A stretch of DNA of 64,000 bases, taken from NCBI GenBank assembly GCA_025602915.1, contig JAHLJZ010000010.1, positions 248,001-312,000 of the forward strand, in the 5' to 3' direction. Shown in pieces: positions 12,849 to 25,030 of the stretch; position 1 is the first letter of the stretch; each line of letters opens with the position of its first letter. The DNA comes from Paraphysoderma sedebokerense. Lineage: Eukaryota > Blastocladiomycota > Physodermatomycetes > Physodermatales > Physodermataceae. The notes beneath the pieces were generated by a model. The model was not told the origin of the DNA, ran no database searches, and saw only the letters and a list, made by a program, of their open reading frames with translations. Both the position numbers and the translations under genes were made by a program.

Positions 12849-15800
12849 CATGATCGGTTTTTCTAGTTGTGGGTTTAACGAATCCAAGGAATTGTAATTC
12901 ACCGAGACTTTTAATAAATCGAGCGCTGCGGTGATAAAATATAGAAAAAGAAAACCAGGAAAATAGATAAGGTTTGTCAACTTGAAGTTCGACAGGAGAC
13001 TAAACACCGATAAGGAGATGAATGAAATTGAGAACAAAGAATTCTTACAATTTAACATTTTGTTCTGTAACCATCTCAGACTGTCCTTTTCTGGGTCGAC
13101 TTTGTTCTTGATCACCCTCATCTGAATCAAAACCATATTCGTTATCCGAGTCTTGATCAACAGATCGACCTTTACCCTTTCCAACTTGAACTTTTTTCCT
13201 TCCTCTCGTGTTTCTCTTTGGTACAATTTTACGTTTAATTCTTTTCACTGCGTTTTCGTCTCTTCCTATCCTTGGCTCTTCCTTGCCATCTCCGAGTTGA
13301 CTGCCAGATTCTGCTTCCTCTCGGTCAACGATACTCTCAAAAGCTTTAAAGAAGTCGAATAAATTAATCATGCGTCCACATTCTTGGTAGAGTTTGTACA
13401 GTATACTTGTGTCGTGTAAGGAAGGTGAAATGTTTGCTCCAATCTTTTTAGGGTCGCAGCAAGTACATTTTATATAGTCGTGTGGTTGATTGAGAACTGA
13501 TTGAATCGTTGACCGAGGTTGGGCGGTTAAAATCTTAATTTTATAGTGGGTAGGAGTAGAATTTAATTAAATTAGACGCGAAACAATTGTTAAGGTTTTG
13601 GGAGCGGGGTAGAAAATTTTACCTTTGATAGATACCGATCATCGTTCCAATAGTATAATTCGTGAAACAGAACAGTTGTATAGGGTTGAAAAACATCTCT
13701 GAATTTTTGAGTTAGCTAAATTACGCAGCGATTTTTTTAAGAAGAGAGACATACGAAAAGTAAGCTTCCAAAAACTGTGTGGCCATCGTTTTGAATTTTT
13801 CTATTCTCTCCGCTAAAGACAATTCTTCCGCTTCACTCTCCTCAGTTTCTTTCTTCCGTCTCCGATTGCGTCTACCGCTCTTAGATGCTTTCTCTTCCTC
13901 CTTCGATAATAGTTTACGAAGCTTCTTATTGCTTATTCCATTCGGTGTATTTACTCCTAGATTTGCCACAACTCCATCAATTGCAGAAGGCGATGACCTT
14001 GATTCATCGTTGTCGGCTCCATCGACTGATTCATCAGAATCAGAATCACTATCCTCTTCTCGACTCTGTTCTTCCATCAGTACAGTTATCTGTTCCAGTA
14101 GCTCCGATACCCTTGTAATTTCATTTTCGTGGTATTCCGCCGAATGAAGACTGAGATGCGTCGACAAAAATGACAAGTACGAAGACATACTCTCGAGAGG
14201 GAATCGTCTTGAGAAAAGTTTCTCGAGTTAGGAAAATGAGAACAGAAACAAAATGAAAAAATTGACTTACTTAAACAAACCGAACAGCATTTTAACATCT
14301 TTATGCGCAATATACTTTCGTCCAAGATCATTTTTCGCAACCTGACCATCTTGAATGGCTAGAATAAAGCGCCGAAATGCTTTTTTTCCGTAATTGTCCA
14401 TTAATGATATAAATTGCCTGAAGCATTCGTAACCGGCCCTTAACCGTTCATGATACCTATCTAAACCTTCCAAGGCATCAAAAACAAATTGCTTCATTTC
14501 GGCGTTCGGTGTGTCAGAGAGTAAGGGTGCAATTTCTTTCGCCGGAAGCGTCAACACATGATTTCGAAAAGAGTCACACATTTGCAAATTAAGAAGGTGA
14601 TCTGTATTGATATAGTTCCAGGCGTCATCGAAGTTGGCGCCAATGTCTGTATTAGGAGAGCAGAAGATGCTAAGGGGATTTGAATAAAAGAAATGCAGTA
14701 GTGCGAGCTAAAAACAAATATAAGATTAAATAAATAACAATCAATTGTGATAACAGGCGACTGGAGGATGTAATCCGGACGTACATGAATGGATCTCGAC
14801 AATTCGGCAACCGATGAGTTATAATTCCAAAACCGATGCAGTAGGGTGTGTAGAACATCACCACCAAGTTTCCACCCGCTTTTTCGTTGTATGAAAACCT
14901 AGGTTTAACAGTAAGATGAGTTAGATAAATTCCAATTATGGACGTCGGTCAAACGTGGAACCTTTTCGATAATAGATTCCACACATTCCGCGGGTGATTG
15001 AAGTTTAAAGTTCTGGGTAGATAGTCTCGAAATCGTGCCTGCGGACAAGACTTGATGAAACGTCTCCATCGATGTGGCTATACCGAATAGCAATACGATA
15101 GGAAGTCTGTCCTTATAAGAGCTATATACGATTATAGAGCAGAATGTTAAAATACTAGCTGAAAGAAATGCATAATATATTAATCATTGCTTACCAGCAA
15201 ACCCCGATTAGCTGCTCCAGAACTCTTGAGTCACAGAGTTCGAAATCTTGGATGAAAAGAACCAGACTTGGTACCCCTTTTTGTGAAGTCTCTTCCTCTT
15301 TCGTGTATTCTCTACGAGACGACTGGTACCAGCCTAACAACCCTTGCATATCGTAATTTGGTACCTAACATAGCAACAACTTGTTAGTAGTCATACTAGA
15401 CAAACTTCGCTAATGTGTGCACGACACCTTTCGGATCTTTCGGCTACTCATAGCTTCCTCATCTTCGTCCGAATCCCAACCTTCACTAGTTTCGTCCACA
15501 AATTGTTGCACTACACGCTTGACTGCATTTTTGATCGTTGTACAATTTTTCGGTACCAAGACCGCGACTTTGTGCCGAGTCTCGCGAGCTATTGAACCGA
15601 CTAAGGCATCGTATGTTGATATGTGATCGTGAGAGTTCACGCCTGAAGGCAAAAAGAGCGTTAAAATTGGATCCGGAAGTCTTCCGAAGTGGTGCTAACA
15701 CACACCAGTAAAAATTAAACCAGTCATGATCTCGCGGCGGTTGAGAAATGGGCGGGAGTTGTCTACATTCCCAGGTTCCATCAATATTTTGCTTGCGCTT

Positions 15801-16487
15801 TCAACAAACTGTACAACATTTTGTATTAAGCTTAAGTTAATTGTAGATTGAGTTTCCTGAAAATGTGAATCTATCAGTTCGGTGATTTGGATCAGCTATC
15901 GTGAGAAGTGAGCGAGAATGCTGACCTCTATGATGGAAGTGATACTATCCAAAGATGACTCAAAAAGTTGAAACCGTAAATTTCTAAGGGTTTCTGGCTC
16001 ATTGTGCAATGCCTGGAATCCCATCGATTCTATTTAAATAAAATCGTGAGCAAAAACACGCATTGTCATAGGGGAAGCAAGGTTAAACAACCTATTGGAT
16101 CCGATTCGGCTGTTTGCGTCGGAATTCTTACATTGCAGGCCTATTATTTGTAATGGTAAGAACAAATTTTATGGATAAGTACAGCTAAATATAATAAGTT
16201 CCCATAATTGAGGAGTTTCATTGTGAGCAGATAACCCAAAGCATCTCCTGGGTATTCCCATGTATTTGAGCTCAGTAAACAGGGCCTCTTTATCAACCAA
16301 CCTCAGATATTCTGTCGAACACATTTATGGTACTTTCAAAAGCATCCTTAGATGTGGGGGTTGCTGATACTTGTTTTTGTTTTTCTTTTGCCTGTATGTT
16401 TCTCGCGTTCGTTTCGGCGATTGATGGTGAAGGTACCTTGTCGATAATAGAGGGAGTACCGGATTTTCTGCGACGCAAGTTTGACAT
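12820..16487 (-). CDS. ORC3: Origin recognition complex subunit 3 (ORC3/Latheo)
   Basis: AAA+-like subunit of the six-part ORC that marks replication origins. Thirteen exons: 16487-16302, 16140-16092, 16029-15926, 15856-15706, 15642-15428, 15364-15195, 15121-14962, 14898-14785, 14707-14271, 14207-13755, 13698-13623, 13533-13049, 12925-12820; about 901 aa. Diagnostic matches to animal ORC3 are [75 protein letters not shown] and the C-terminal winged-helix end [20 protein letters not shown]. The donor of exon 7 is ambiguous (14962 or 14944). The protein is about 190 residues longer than human ORC3 because of an acidic insert (codons near 14040, repeated DSDSD) and a basic one (13135-13240, [14 protein letters not shown]). 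Confidence 0.93.
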
Positions 16488-17320
16488 CAATGAAAAAGGG
16501 CAAGGTTATTCGGATTCAAGTGAGTGGTGAATGGTAGCAGAGGTGAGAAATTGTGTGTGTGTTAATAGGTGCTTCCTTTGATCCAGCAAATTCATGTTAC
16601 TTGATCCTCTTCAAAACAAATCAGACGACACAAACCGTGACAAAATGGCCGCGGCTACAATAATTTTATTCTTCCTCGCTATATAAAAAACCTAGGAAAT
16701 AAAATCGCAACATATTGTAACTCCATCACTTTTAGTACACGCAGCATCGGTATGTCTCAACTCCATTAACGCTGGCGCCAAAACATATGCGAGTGATCGT
16801 GAAAGTCACATCACGCTCTTGATCAATTTGAACGAATTGTTTTCAAGGATTTTTGAAGTTCCGTTTTGGTGGTTCCCGCAAAGAAAATGCAGCCAAAAAC
16901 GTGGGGCAGGGTGAGAGCTCATACCCGCCACCACTAACTGGCGGTGGACAACGATCCGTGGAAATGAATAATGATGTGCTACAATTGCAATATGTGATCT
17001 GTTGCTTCACCAATTACCAAGTCCACATCAATTCCCCTGACTCCATAGTGGGATGATAGCGTCGAAACACCGCGTTTCACCCTCAATCACCCCACCTTGG
17101 GGTTGCCGCTCATCCCCAACGTTTTGCGGAATCACAAGCTGAAGGGAATAATAGCTCCATATCTTAATTCCACACTGATTTCGCCATCGTCTGTAATTTA
17201 TTTACTCCGCTGCATCCTTTTCTCTACTTTCCTTGCCTCCTCTCAACCCATAAAAGATTGAAAATCCCGAATCGTTTCATCTACCTGCTCAAATTTTGTA
17301 AATAAGTACAATCCAATAAC
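16488..17320. other. Gap between divergent ORC3 and 17321 gene
   Basis: 833 bases contain the two promoters. A 67-codon open frame at 16853-17056 (+) has no recognisable domain, no clear splice partner and no paralogue here; I leave it uncalled. AT-rich runs lie at 16660-16720 and 17180-17310. Confidence 0.3.
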
Positions 17321-18915
17321 ATGTCTGTCGATTGGTGGTCAATGGGTACATTTGTCTTGTGGATGGCAGGTGTTGTAAAACATGGAGTTACATTTAAAGA
17401 ACCCCAGGACCCGCTCAGTCTGCCGATCAATGTCACCGACGGACTTGTAAGTTTCGGCACAACTCGTTCCTCGGCCCTTCCGCAACTTAAAATCATTGCT
17501 AACTGACCTATCCTTCCTGCAGCTCAATCATAACCTGAACTCTACGACCATATTCCCCAAACCGTCTCCGCAATCACTCAATCCTTTGCATGGCAGCTTC
17601 ACCAAGACGTTGGACGCTCAAAAACTATTTGCTCAGTCGACCGAGTTTATCTGCCCAGGCAACAAACGATTCGACGTTTTTGATGTATCAAGATCGACTT
17701 CGTACGCTCGTCAATATGCTTTTATACAGCAAGAAACCGTTCACGGAGGCAAGCAGAATGTGGTACTGTTCCCTAAAATTGTTGGAGAACAGACAAGGTC
17801 GGAGAGGGCGAAATGGAAGTGGGATGCAAATTTTAAGGAATGTAATGTTCAAGGTATGCCTGCCGCCACCCCACCTCCCCCAAAGAAATCAATCAGCGCT
17901 ACGAAAAAGTCGGTCGGAAATAAGAACACCCGATCCTCGGAACCGAAAGCGGTTTTCAGACCTCAAGCAAAGACGGTGAAGACTACTCAGAATAAGCCAG
18001 AGGAAGCAGCTATAAGATTTAAACAAGAACAAGAGATGGATAAAAAATGGACTGAACAATGGGAGAAGTTAGACGCAGAGCGCAAAAAGGCCGAAAAAGC
18101 TTTGTCTGCTCAGGAAGGAAGAGCAATGACCGCGGATGCAGAGGAAATTCATCCATTAACACAAGACGGTGGTTTCGATATCAAAGAAACATCGGCCTCT
18201 CCATCTTCTTTCTCGTCATCGTCTCGCCAGTCAGACGCAACTTCTAATGATCTCTCGAAGTCTTTCAATTTCAAGCCACGTCAGTCTTTACGAAGCAACG
18301 AACCAAGTAGCAGCCATTCTTTTGAGCCAAGCACTAACGATGCGTCCTCATTTCCTGCGACTTCGTTTGATTCGGTACCTTCAGTGGACTTTAATGATGG
18401 ACTCACCAGTGCTCATACCTTGCAGCGTCGTACAATTTGGGCAGAGATAGACAAAGAACTTTCAAAGTTTCCGGAGGATAACGATAAGTCAATGTCCATG
18501 CAGATGTCCGCATCATCATCCGCCAGTAAAACCAACAACAAGAAACCCAAAGTTGATGACCAGCCTGTTGTTTACGAGTATCCTATACTCAAAGAATTTA
18601 AAAAGATTGATTTGAAGTTCAAAGATGGACAGGTTGGTATTTTTCTTTGAGCTGTGGTGACCGGGGTCATGGTTTCCCAAATGACAGTCTTTTCAGTCAC
18701 GGAGTTTTAACATTCATATTTGAAATACAAATTAGATGAAAATCGCAACTGGGCCAGTATCGACCGCTCGAGCTATTATAGTCAAGCGAGGAGAAAACGC
18801 CTACTTCTGCGGTGTCGTAGGGGTATCGACGGATCAAAAGACCGGAACTCAGACGTGGGAACGATGTCTAGTTAATAAAGCTTCTACCAAAGGCCGAAGA
18901 AGGCTTAGACACTAG
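17321..18915 (+). CDS. Unrecognised charged protein with low-complexity middle
   Basis: I do not recognise this gene. Exons 17321-17446, 17523-18632 and 18736-18915 keep one frame and give 471 aa. The first ~50 residues are hydrophobic with GVVKHGVTFKEPQDPL, which faintly recalls the start of a nucleoplasmin-like fold; that is a guess. Residues ~150-210 are Lys/Pro-rich, then a coiled coil with KQEQEMDKKWTEQWEKL, a Ser-rich linker, and a conserved-looking end (YEYPILKEFKKIDLKF, then YFCGVVGVSTD and a basic RRRLRH tail). Charge pattern and lack of a signal peptide suggest a nuclear or cytosolic protein. A second open frame overlaps 17590-17979 and could compete for the start of exon 2, but it does not connect onward. 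Confidence 0.6.
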
Positions 18916-19148
18916 AGAAACTGTAATTGTCACTGACAAGAAGTTGTAACATAATAGCTGTCGCCTTACTAAGATTTTCAAATTCCTAAATGTAAATATA
19001 ATGCATAAGTGGATCAAATAAATACCCTTCTACGAACATTTCCTCGCCCTATTGATAAACCATTGAAGAAAGTGAGTTGTAAGTACCAATTGAAGAGAGG
19101 AAACTGTGGTTGACAACGAGCTCTCGAGATAATTATCAGTTTATTGTC

Positions 19149-21436
19149 TTACACCGTCGTCAGAAACGAGTTCAAAACATCAAGCTCATCTTTGCTGAAA
19201 CTTCTCTCACTTCCATCCATAGCTCTATCATCTATACGTATTTTTTCCTTATTATCATCTTCAAGGTCGCTCCCCATAGTTTCACTATCATTATCGTCAC
19301 TACTACTATCGTACTCAGTGGCCTCATAATTATACCATAGTCTCCGCCGCTTACAATCACTTTGAAACGGAACAGAGATTCCCCATGAAGAGATATCTCG
19401 ACCGGACCGTCGTTCCCGGATCGGATCGAAACATGCGTGAAGAATATTTGAGTACCATTCGCGGCGATCTACCGAATATATGTGTCAACATTCAATTGAA
19501 ATTCAAACATTTTTAAACAAAAGAAAACAAAAACAACGGAAATAATTGAAAGGCTAAGAAGTAACATAATATTGGAGCAAAAAGTATCTAGCTGGTTACC
19601 TTGATTTGACATAGCAAGATACTGTATGTGTTCCAAAAAATACATTTGCGGAGGCTTATTAGGTGTTTTTGATGATGGAGGCGGTTTCCCACCACGAAGA
19701 GAAGATATCGGTTTAATTTGAGTTGACTGTTGACCCGATAATTGAGGTTTAGCAACCGAGGAAGTGGTCGGAACCATTGGATTTGCGGAAGCGCCGATTG
19801 AAGGGCCCTTTAACTGTACTTGTTGTTGAGGCGGTGAAGTCGAAGAATTGGGTATTGATTTCTGATTTGTGGGTTGAGGTTTTTGAGGTAAGGCAAAGTT
19901 TGATGAGGGTGGTGATTTTGCAAGTGACAATTGTGTTGACGGAGGAGAGGAAGCTTGAGCATTTGCTACAGAAGTGGACGTGGTGGACGTCGCAGAAGAC
20001 GCTGGGATCGAACCCTCTTTGCTCTGTGCTATCTGCGACTGTAACTGCATCAACTGCTGCTTCAAAGCCGGTGTCCCAGCGGACGCAGCTCGAATATGAT
20101 TTAGCATATGTTGGATAAATCGAGTGGATTCTTGATATAATTTGAGAGCTGTCTCAGCATTGAGTAAGTACTGTCCTTTCGATGCACCTTCGAAATGGGT
20201 CGCCAACATGAGCTTCTGTAAAACCGGTGAAAGATAAATTATCAGAATGTTAACCACATTATTAGAAGTCAAGGTATTGGGAAATTACGCACAAATTTCT
20301 TTACGCTGGCGATAACTTCCGGCTTAAAATTCTGGACTTGCTGATATATTGGAATCAGTTTATCTGCCGTCGTAAAATATGGAGCTAACCTCGTCATCTA
20401 CAAAAACGGAAGATGTTAGGCATAGCGCGCTTAAATGGGAAGGAGTTTAAAAGGGCAGCGTACTATTTCGTTGACCTTCTTTTTTTCTTCTTCCGAGACA
20501 CTTTGAGGGCTCATTTTCATTTCGGCTAAATTCGTTGCTGTGTAAGACAATCATGGTAAGGGAACAGTACTTAAGGGCGTCATGAAGGAGTTCCAACACT
20601 TACTGGCGGGAGTCTGACCAGGTTGCGATTGTTGCTGTTGAGGTCGCTGCTGCTGCTGTTGTTGCTGTTGATGGACAACTGCAGATGTGTTCACTTGAGC
20701 TTGCGTTGCCTGTGTGGGCATTTGCACTTGCTTTTGAGTTTGTGGAGGAGTTTGCGCTGTCGTATTTACAGTCGTAGTTGTATTTACAGAGGTCATTTGC
20801 TGTACCCATTCATAGATTTGGGCTGCCGCCTGCAACGCCTGAGGATTTGTCGGATGGTTTTTTGCTATCAGAAATCAATTATATGACGGTTAGAATCTAT
20901 GCACTAAAAAAGCTCCAAACTGATGAGAGAAAACATACTGATAAATCCACACAATTGTCGAAGTTTGTTGGACATCGCGAGTTTGTACATATCCTATAAC
21001 AACGTAACAAAAGTGCACCATTAGCATCACATACGATTCGAGCGAGAATATATATTACGTTATGGCAGTAAATGAAACAATTTCGCTCGCAGTCAATTCT
21101 ACAATACGAAGAGCCACACAAAATCTCTCATTACCTTTGACGGACTGGACGTATATGTTGTGTTTTCATACTGCAAAGCGAGAGCTTTTATTTTTTCAGG
21201 GCTGTGAGCATTAGATATGATAGCGAGGGCTTGCATTCTAAGACGAGCGATCACGAATTCAGGTTATAGTAAACAGATGATTAAGTTCAGAACAAACGCA
21301 CAACGAGAAATTCAGTAACGAGTGTGAACAAGAAAATGAAATCTTACAGTTTTGCCGTATAGAGTTGCCGCTCTTGGACGGATAAGGTGGACCTCCAGTC
21401 AGCATTTTGAGTCTGCTTTTGCTGTTGCGGTAGCAT
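19149..21436 (-). CDS. MED15: Mediator subunit 15 (Gal11-like), N-terminal KIX domain
   Basis: Mediator tail subunit that receives activation domains. Eight exons: 21436-21348, 21237-21135, 20993-20939, 20864-20604, 20537-20464, 20397-20293, 20215-19600, 19468-19149; 540 aa. The N-terminus is a KIX domain: DWRSTLSVQERQLYTAKL, LALQYENTTYTSSPSKDMY, LAMSNKLRQL, in the fungal Med15 layout. Residues ~125-165 are poly-Gln (CAG/CAA run near 20640-20680), followed by Ser/Pro/Gln-rich sequence. A short folded region (LAPYFTTADKLIPIYQQVQNF and FIQHMLNHIRAAS) sits in the middle, and the tail is acidic. Family support comes mainly from the KIX domain and architecture. It is convergent with the 17321 gene. 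Confidence 0.8.
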
Positions 21437-21666
21437 AGTACGATATAAGGGAGGGATAGGACTCGGTGCATGGAAGCAGTGGATGGACCTACCTTACGTC
21501 CAAAGCAAACGCCACTGTCCTTTCAGACACGATTTCGACTTTCAAATTTACATATATCATCTATCAATCAACAATAATTACTATTTTAAATTATTTGTAC
21601 ATTAAATATAGGTATCCCCCGCCTTAGTATGTTCTTAAAGGACTCTCGCTCCAGCTCACTCTTTCT

Positions 21667-23081
21667 TCATTGTCTGAGGGATTTCGATGGCTTACTGCCG
21701 GTTTGATCCTTAATGGTACCCAACAGAGGTGGTAAAGTTTGGAAAATATCACGAACTGATTTGCCTGGATCAGTTGCCCCGGCATCTCCACCAGTGGTCC
21801 ATACCGTGATGCGAGGTTGTAGTCCTTGAATAGCTTTGGCATTCTCTTGAGCGAGCTGCTGAAGAATACCTTTTTCCATCATTAAGAACTGCAATGCCAA
21901 GGCGGGGTTTCCGAATGCATCGACGATTGCTTTAATACCGCCAGCTTGCGCAAGGTACAGCTTTTTCAAACCTTCAGCTTGCTTTTCAATTTCATACTGC
22001 TTCATGTCAGTCGCTTTAGCAGTTTCATACGCCCGAGCATCAGCGATTGCCTTGATCTTTTCTGCTTCAACAGTGGTACCAGCCAGCTCAGATGCCCTAA
22101 TCTTTTCGACATTCAACATCGCTCTTTTCTTTTCCAATTCGGCATTCAATTCAGCTTCTTTCATTTGAGCGTTTTGGTTGGTTTCAATTTTTGTGAGGCG
22201 CACCCTTTGGGCGAATTCCGTCTGTTTAATCTCCAATAGTGTATTGGATTCAGCGATCGCAGTTCGACGTTGATTTTCAAACGCAATTTGATCAGCTTCA
22301 ATGCGAGCAACTTCCTGAATTCCTTTTGCCTTTCTTTCCTTTTCACCGATCTCACCTCGCATTTTGGCTTCAGCCACATCTATACGAGCTTGATTGACAG
22401 CGTTCTCGTAAGTCTTTTGCATCAGTTGTTTGAAATATGCGGTATCTTGCGTATCTTGTAACTCTTTCAGGTTCATATTCTGAAAGCGACAAATGAAAAT
22501 ATGTGAATGGCGAGATAATCAATGAATAAAAATTATTATCCCTGAGCGAGTTCAGAGCGATGGCTCCGCAGAAGAAGTAAATCGAAAGCTTCACTTACGT
22601 ATAGTTTGAGCCCTAGAGGTGTCAACTCTCCTTGAATTAATGGAACGACGGTGTCCAAGAAAGCTTTACGGGATTTAAATAATTCTTCAATTGATAGCGT
22701 GCTAATGACTACTCTAGTTTCACCTTCAATGATACCCAATACTACATTCCGAACTTTCATATCAATCGCTTGCTCTCCATCCGTATTCACAAAATTTTTG
22801 GCATACGTTTCGAGAGATTTTGGGTCATCCTTGTTCACTCCAATCGTGTAAACAGCGGGTAAGACAAACGGCAGTTTTTCAGCAGACATCACTTTTAAGT
22901 CCAATGCGAAAGTCATGGGCGTGACGTCGAAGCGGGTGCAACTTTGAAGTCCGGGAAGCACAAATTGTTTCTTGCATATTCTAAATTGGTTTATTCCGAA
23001 CCCTGTGACAACTGTTTTCGCAACGCGAAATATGTGAAGACAAAGAGATGGATATCCGTGAGTACGAATGACTAGCTCCAT
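21667..23081 (-). CDS. Flotillin-like SPFH protein
   Basis: Membrane-microdomain scaffold. Exons 23081-22599 and 22479-21667 give 431 aa. The SPFH domain reads TGFGINQFRICKKQFVLPGL, CTRFDVTPM, MSAEKLPFVLPAVYTIG and VISTLSIEELFKSRK, which matches flotillin rather than stomatin or prohibitin. The C-terminal half is a long Ala/Glu coiled coil with the flotillin repeats (ARIDVAEAKMRGEIGEKER, AELNAELEKKRAMLNVEK) and ends in an Ala/Gly-rich oligomerisation segment. The N-terminus is ~16 residues longer than in animals (MELVIRTHGYPSLCLHIF before RVAKTVVTG), so the true start could be in an unseen upstream exon. Confidence 0.92.
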
Positions 23082-23790
23082 TTTGAAATTTCATGAAGAT
23101 TGGCTCGGTAGGGACGTTTGCATTTACCTAAGTATTCGTTCGGACTTGATGTAGATAAATAATACAAACGCTGGTGAGCCAAAATATCGACTTTCGGGGA
23201 CCAATTACAGTGAAGCATACCTTGCAATTTGATAAGGCATGATGTCTAATATTTAACAATTTAAAACCAGTAAGCCGTCCCTCAGAAAAGCTCTACTAAG
23301 TTGAATTCGATAAATATTGGTAATTTGGAACTGATTAATGCGTTGTTTTTGACTATTACAACTTGAACGAGGTGTTTGCTATGAAGAAGGAAGCCATTGT
23401 AGTAGGTTACCGTCTATTATTAACTGAAATCCAATGCCAAAACCCTTAAGGAATGTTATTATGGGAACTTGGAACGGTGGGTTGCAAAGTATGGACCGCG
23501 AAATTTTAGAGAATTGGTTCAGCCTTGGGCCATTCACGGTCCATTTATCTCGATTATTGGAAGAACGTGGAAAATACTTACAACCGAGGAGTAGACCTGA
23601 CGGCAGATCGATGCCCGTGATTCACATAGAATTGTTGAAGGCAAGAAGCTAGATAAGCGGTGCCCTGAATGGTCGCGGCTGAGATGGAGGACAAGGGGTC
23701 ACGGTACCTCGATTACCTCGAGTGAGTGTCCAACTCCTCTGTCCGAGATTTGTCACCTTTTATCTCCATTAGCACAAACAAGCACATTAC
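23082..23790. promoter_or_regulatory. Divergent promoter between flotillin and BTB gene
   Basis: A 709-base gap. A 72-codon frame at 23434-23652 (+) has no domain or splice partner and looks like chance. Nothing else is recognisable. Confidence 0.35.
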
Positions 23791-24855
23791 ATGCTAACAG
23801 TACATTTCTCCGTCAGAGGAGTCCACTTCTCCATTCCTTATGAGTGTGTCGCTAAATATCCCAAAAGTACATTAGCTACCGTTGTCAATTCTCAACAACT
23901 TGACGACTCAAAGCGGGTTTCGATTACGCTGGATGACATCGACCAAATTCGCATTCAACTAGACTGTGATCCACAGACATTCGGAGTATTGCTTTACTAT
24001 CTACAATGGAATATTCTTTCAATTCCCCCTACCCTTCAAATGCCCCAAGTCCAAGAAGTATTTCGTAAATTCGCCATCCCATTTCCAAATGCGCAATTTA
24101 CAAATTCAACTCTTGCACCTCCCCCATCTACCCCTCCACCGCACGAAAAGCCGCCTGCATACGATGGCTCCGCTTTGTCCCATTCTACATCGTTTTCCAA
24201 AGGGAAAAGAGATTCATCGCTTTCGCAACTTGTTGAAAACTCGACGGAAACCATGTTAACTGGATTGCTCGAATCTCGAGTTGCCCCCATACTTCGGTAT
24301 CACGCTGAGTTAGGCCACAAACAAATAACTTTATATATCGGTCCAGAAGATATTCAACAAGACGAAGTCGCTACTCCCGATCAGTATGTTGCCACGACTT
24401 CGACTGGCATCGGTAATTCTCCAAACGTCACCAATGCCACTGAGTGGATTTATCTTCAGAAAAAGACAGGCGCAAACGCTATGCTATTTTCTGAGATATT
24501 AGCTGTAGATACATTAGGACTTAAGGTATTTGTGGTTAAGGAAACTGATGGAAGAGTACTTTACAGACTCCCGAAGGGTTATCATTTCAATACCTTATCC
24601 CCAAGTCAACAGGATGCAGTCATTGAAGCTGTAGCAGTACATTCAAAACCAAAGCCTCCATCTGAGCCTATGCCACATATGGAGTTTTTTGTACAGGATA
24701 CTGTTTTGCAAAAGTTTTTGTCAATATTGAAGAAGAGTGAAAGAGTGGATGCGAAGGCGGAGGTAATCGAATTGGCGACGAGATCCGTGAACGACTTTGG
24801 ACTGTACGAGCCTAAAATTTCAAAAGTGGTGAAAGTAATGGTGAAAATTGCATAG
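23791..24855 (+). CDS. BTB/POZ protein, potassium-channel-tetramerisation type
   Basis: A single-exon gene of 354 aa in an intron-rich neighbourhood. Residues ~1-95 fit the T1/KCTD-type BTB fold: HFSVRGVHFSIPYECVAKYP parallels the L-N-V-G-G-x-x-F-x-T start, then STLATVVNS, DPQTFGVLLYYLQW and a helix with VQEVFRKFAIP. A Pro/Ser linker with PPPSTPPPHEKPPAYDG follows (the PPAY is a possible WW-domain ligand). The ~230-residue C-terminal part I do not recognise. KCTD-type proteins are often Cullin-3 adaptors, so a ubiquitin-ligase adaptor role is a reasonable inference only. There is no membrane segment, so it is not a channel. Confidence 0.75.
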   Translation: MLTVHFSVRGVHFSIPYECVAKYPKSTLATVVNSQQLDDSKRVSITLDDIDQIRIQLDCDPQTFGVLLYYLQWNILSIPPTLQMPQVQEVFRKFAIPFPNAQFTNSTLAPPPSTPPPHEKPPAYDGSALSHSTSFSKGKRDSSLSQLVENSTETMLTGLLESRVAPILRYHAELGHKQITLYIGPEDIQQDEVATPDQYVATTSTGIGNSPNVTNATEWIYLQKKTGANAMLFSEILAVDTLGLKVFVVKETDGRVLYRLPKGYHFNTLSPSQQDAVIEAVAVHSKPKPPSEPMPHMEFFVQDTVLQKFLSILKKSERVDAKAEVIELATRSVNDFGLYEPKISKVVKVMVKIA

Positions 24856-25030
24856 CACCTGAACCGCCCTGTACTTCTCTGTTTGATTGTAGCACTTTCA
24901 ATTGTTTATTTATTTGATGATTTCAGAACTCGTGAACATGTATTTAACAGATATCGTTTGAATATATACAGTGATTGGCAGTAGGAATCCAAAGTCAGAG
25001 TTGAATATTGACTTTGTCCGCTCCACGGTA

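Noticed and set aside
16853-17056. 67-codon open frame between ORC3 and the next gene
   Set aside because: No domain, no splice partner and no codon-bias signal seen; it could be part of an unseen upstream exon but cannot be supported.
23434-23652. 72-codon frame upstream of the BTB gene
   Set aside because: No recognisable fold or neighbours; treated as a chance frame in a promoter.
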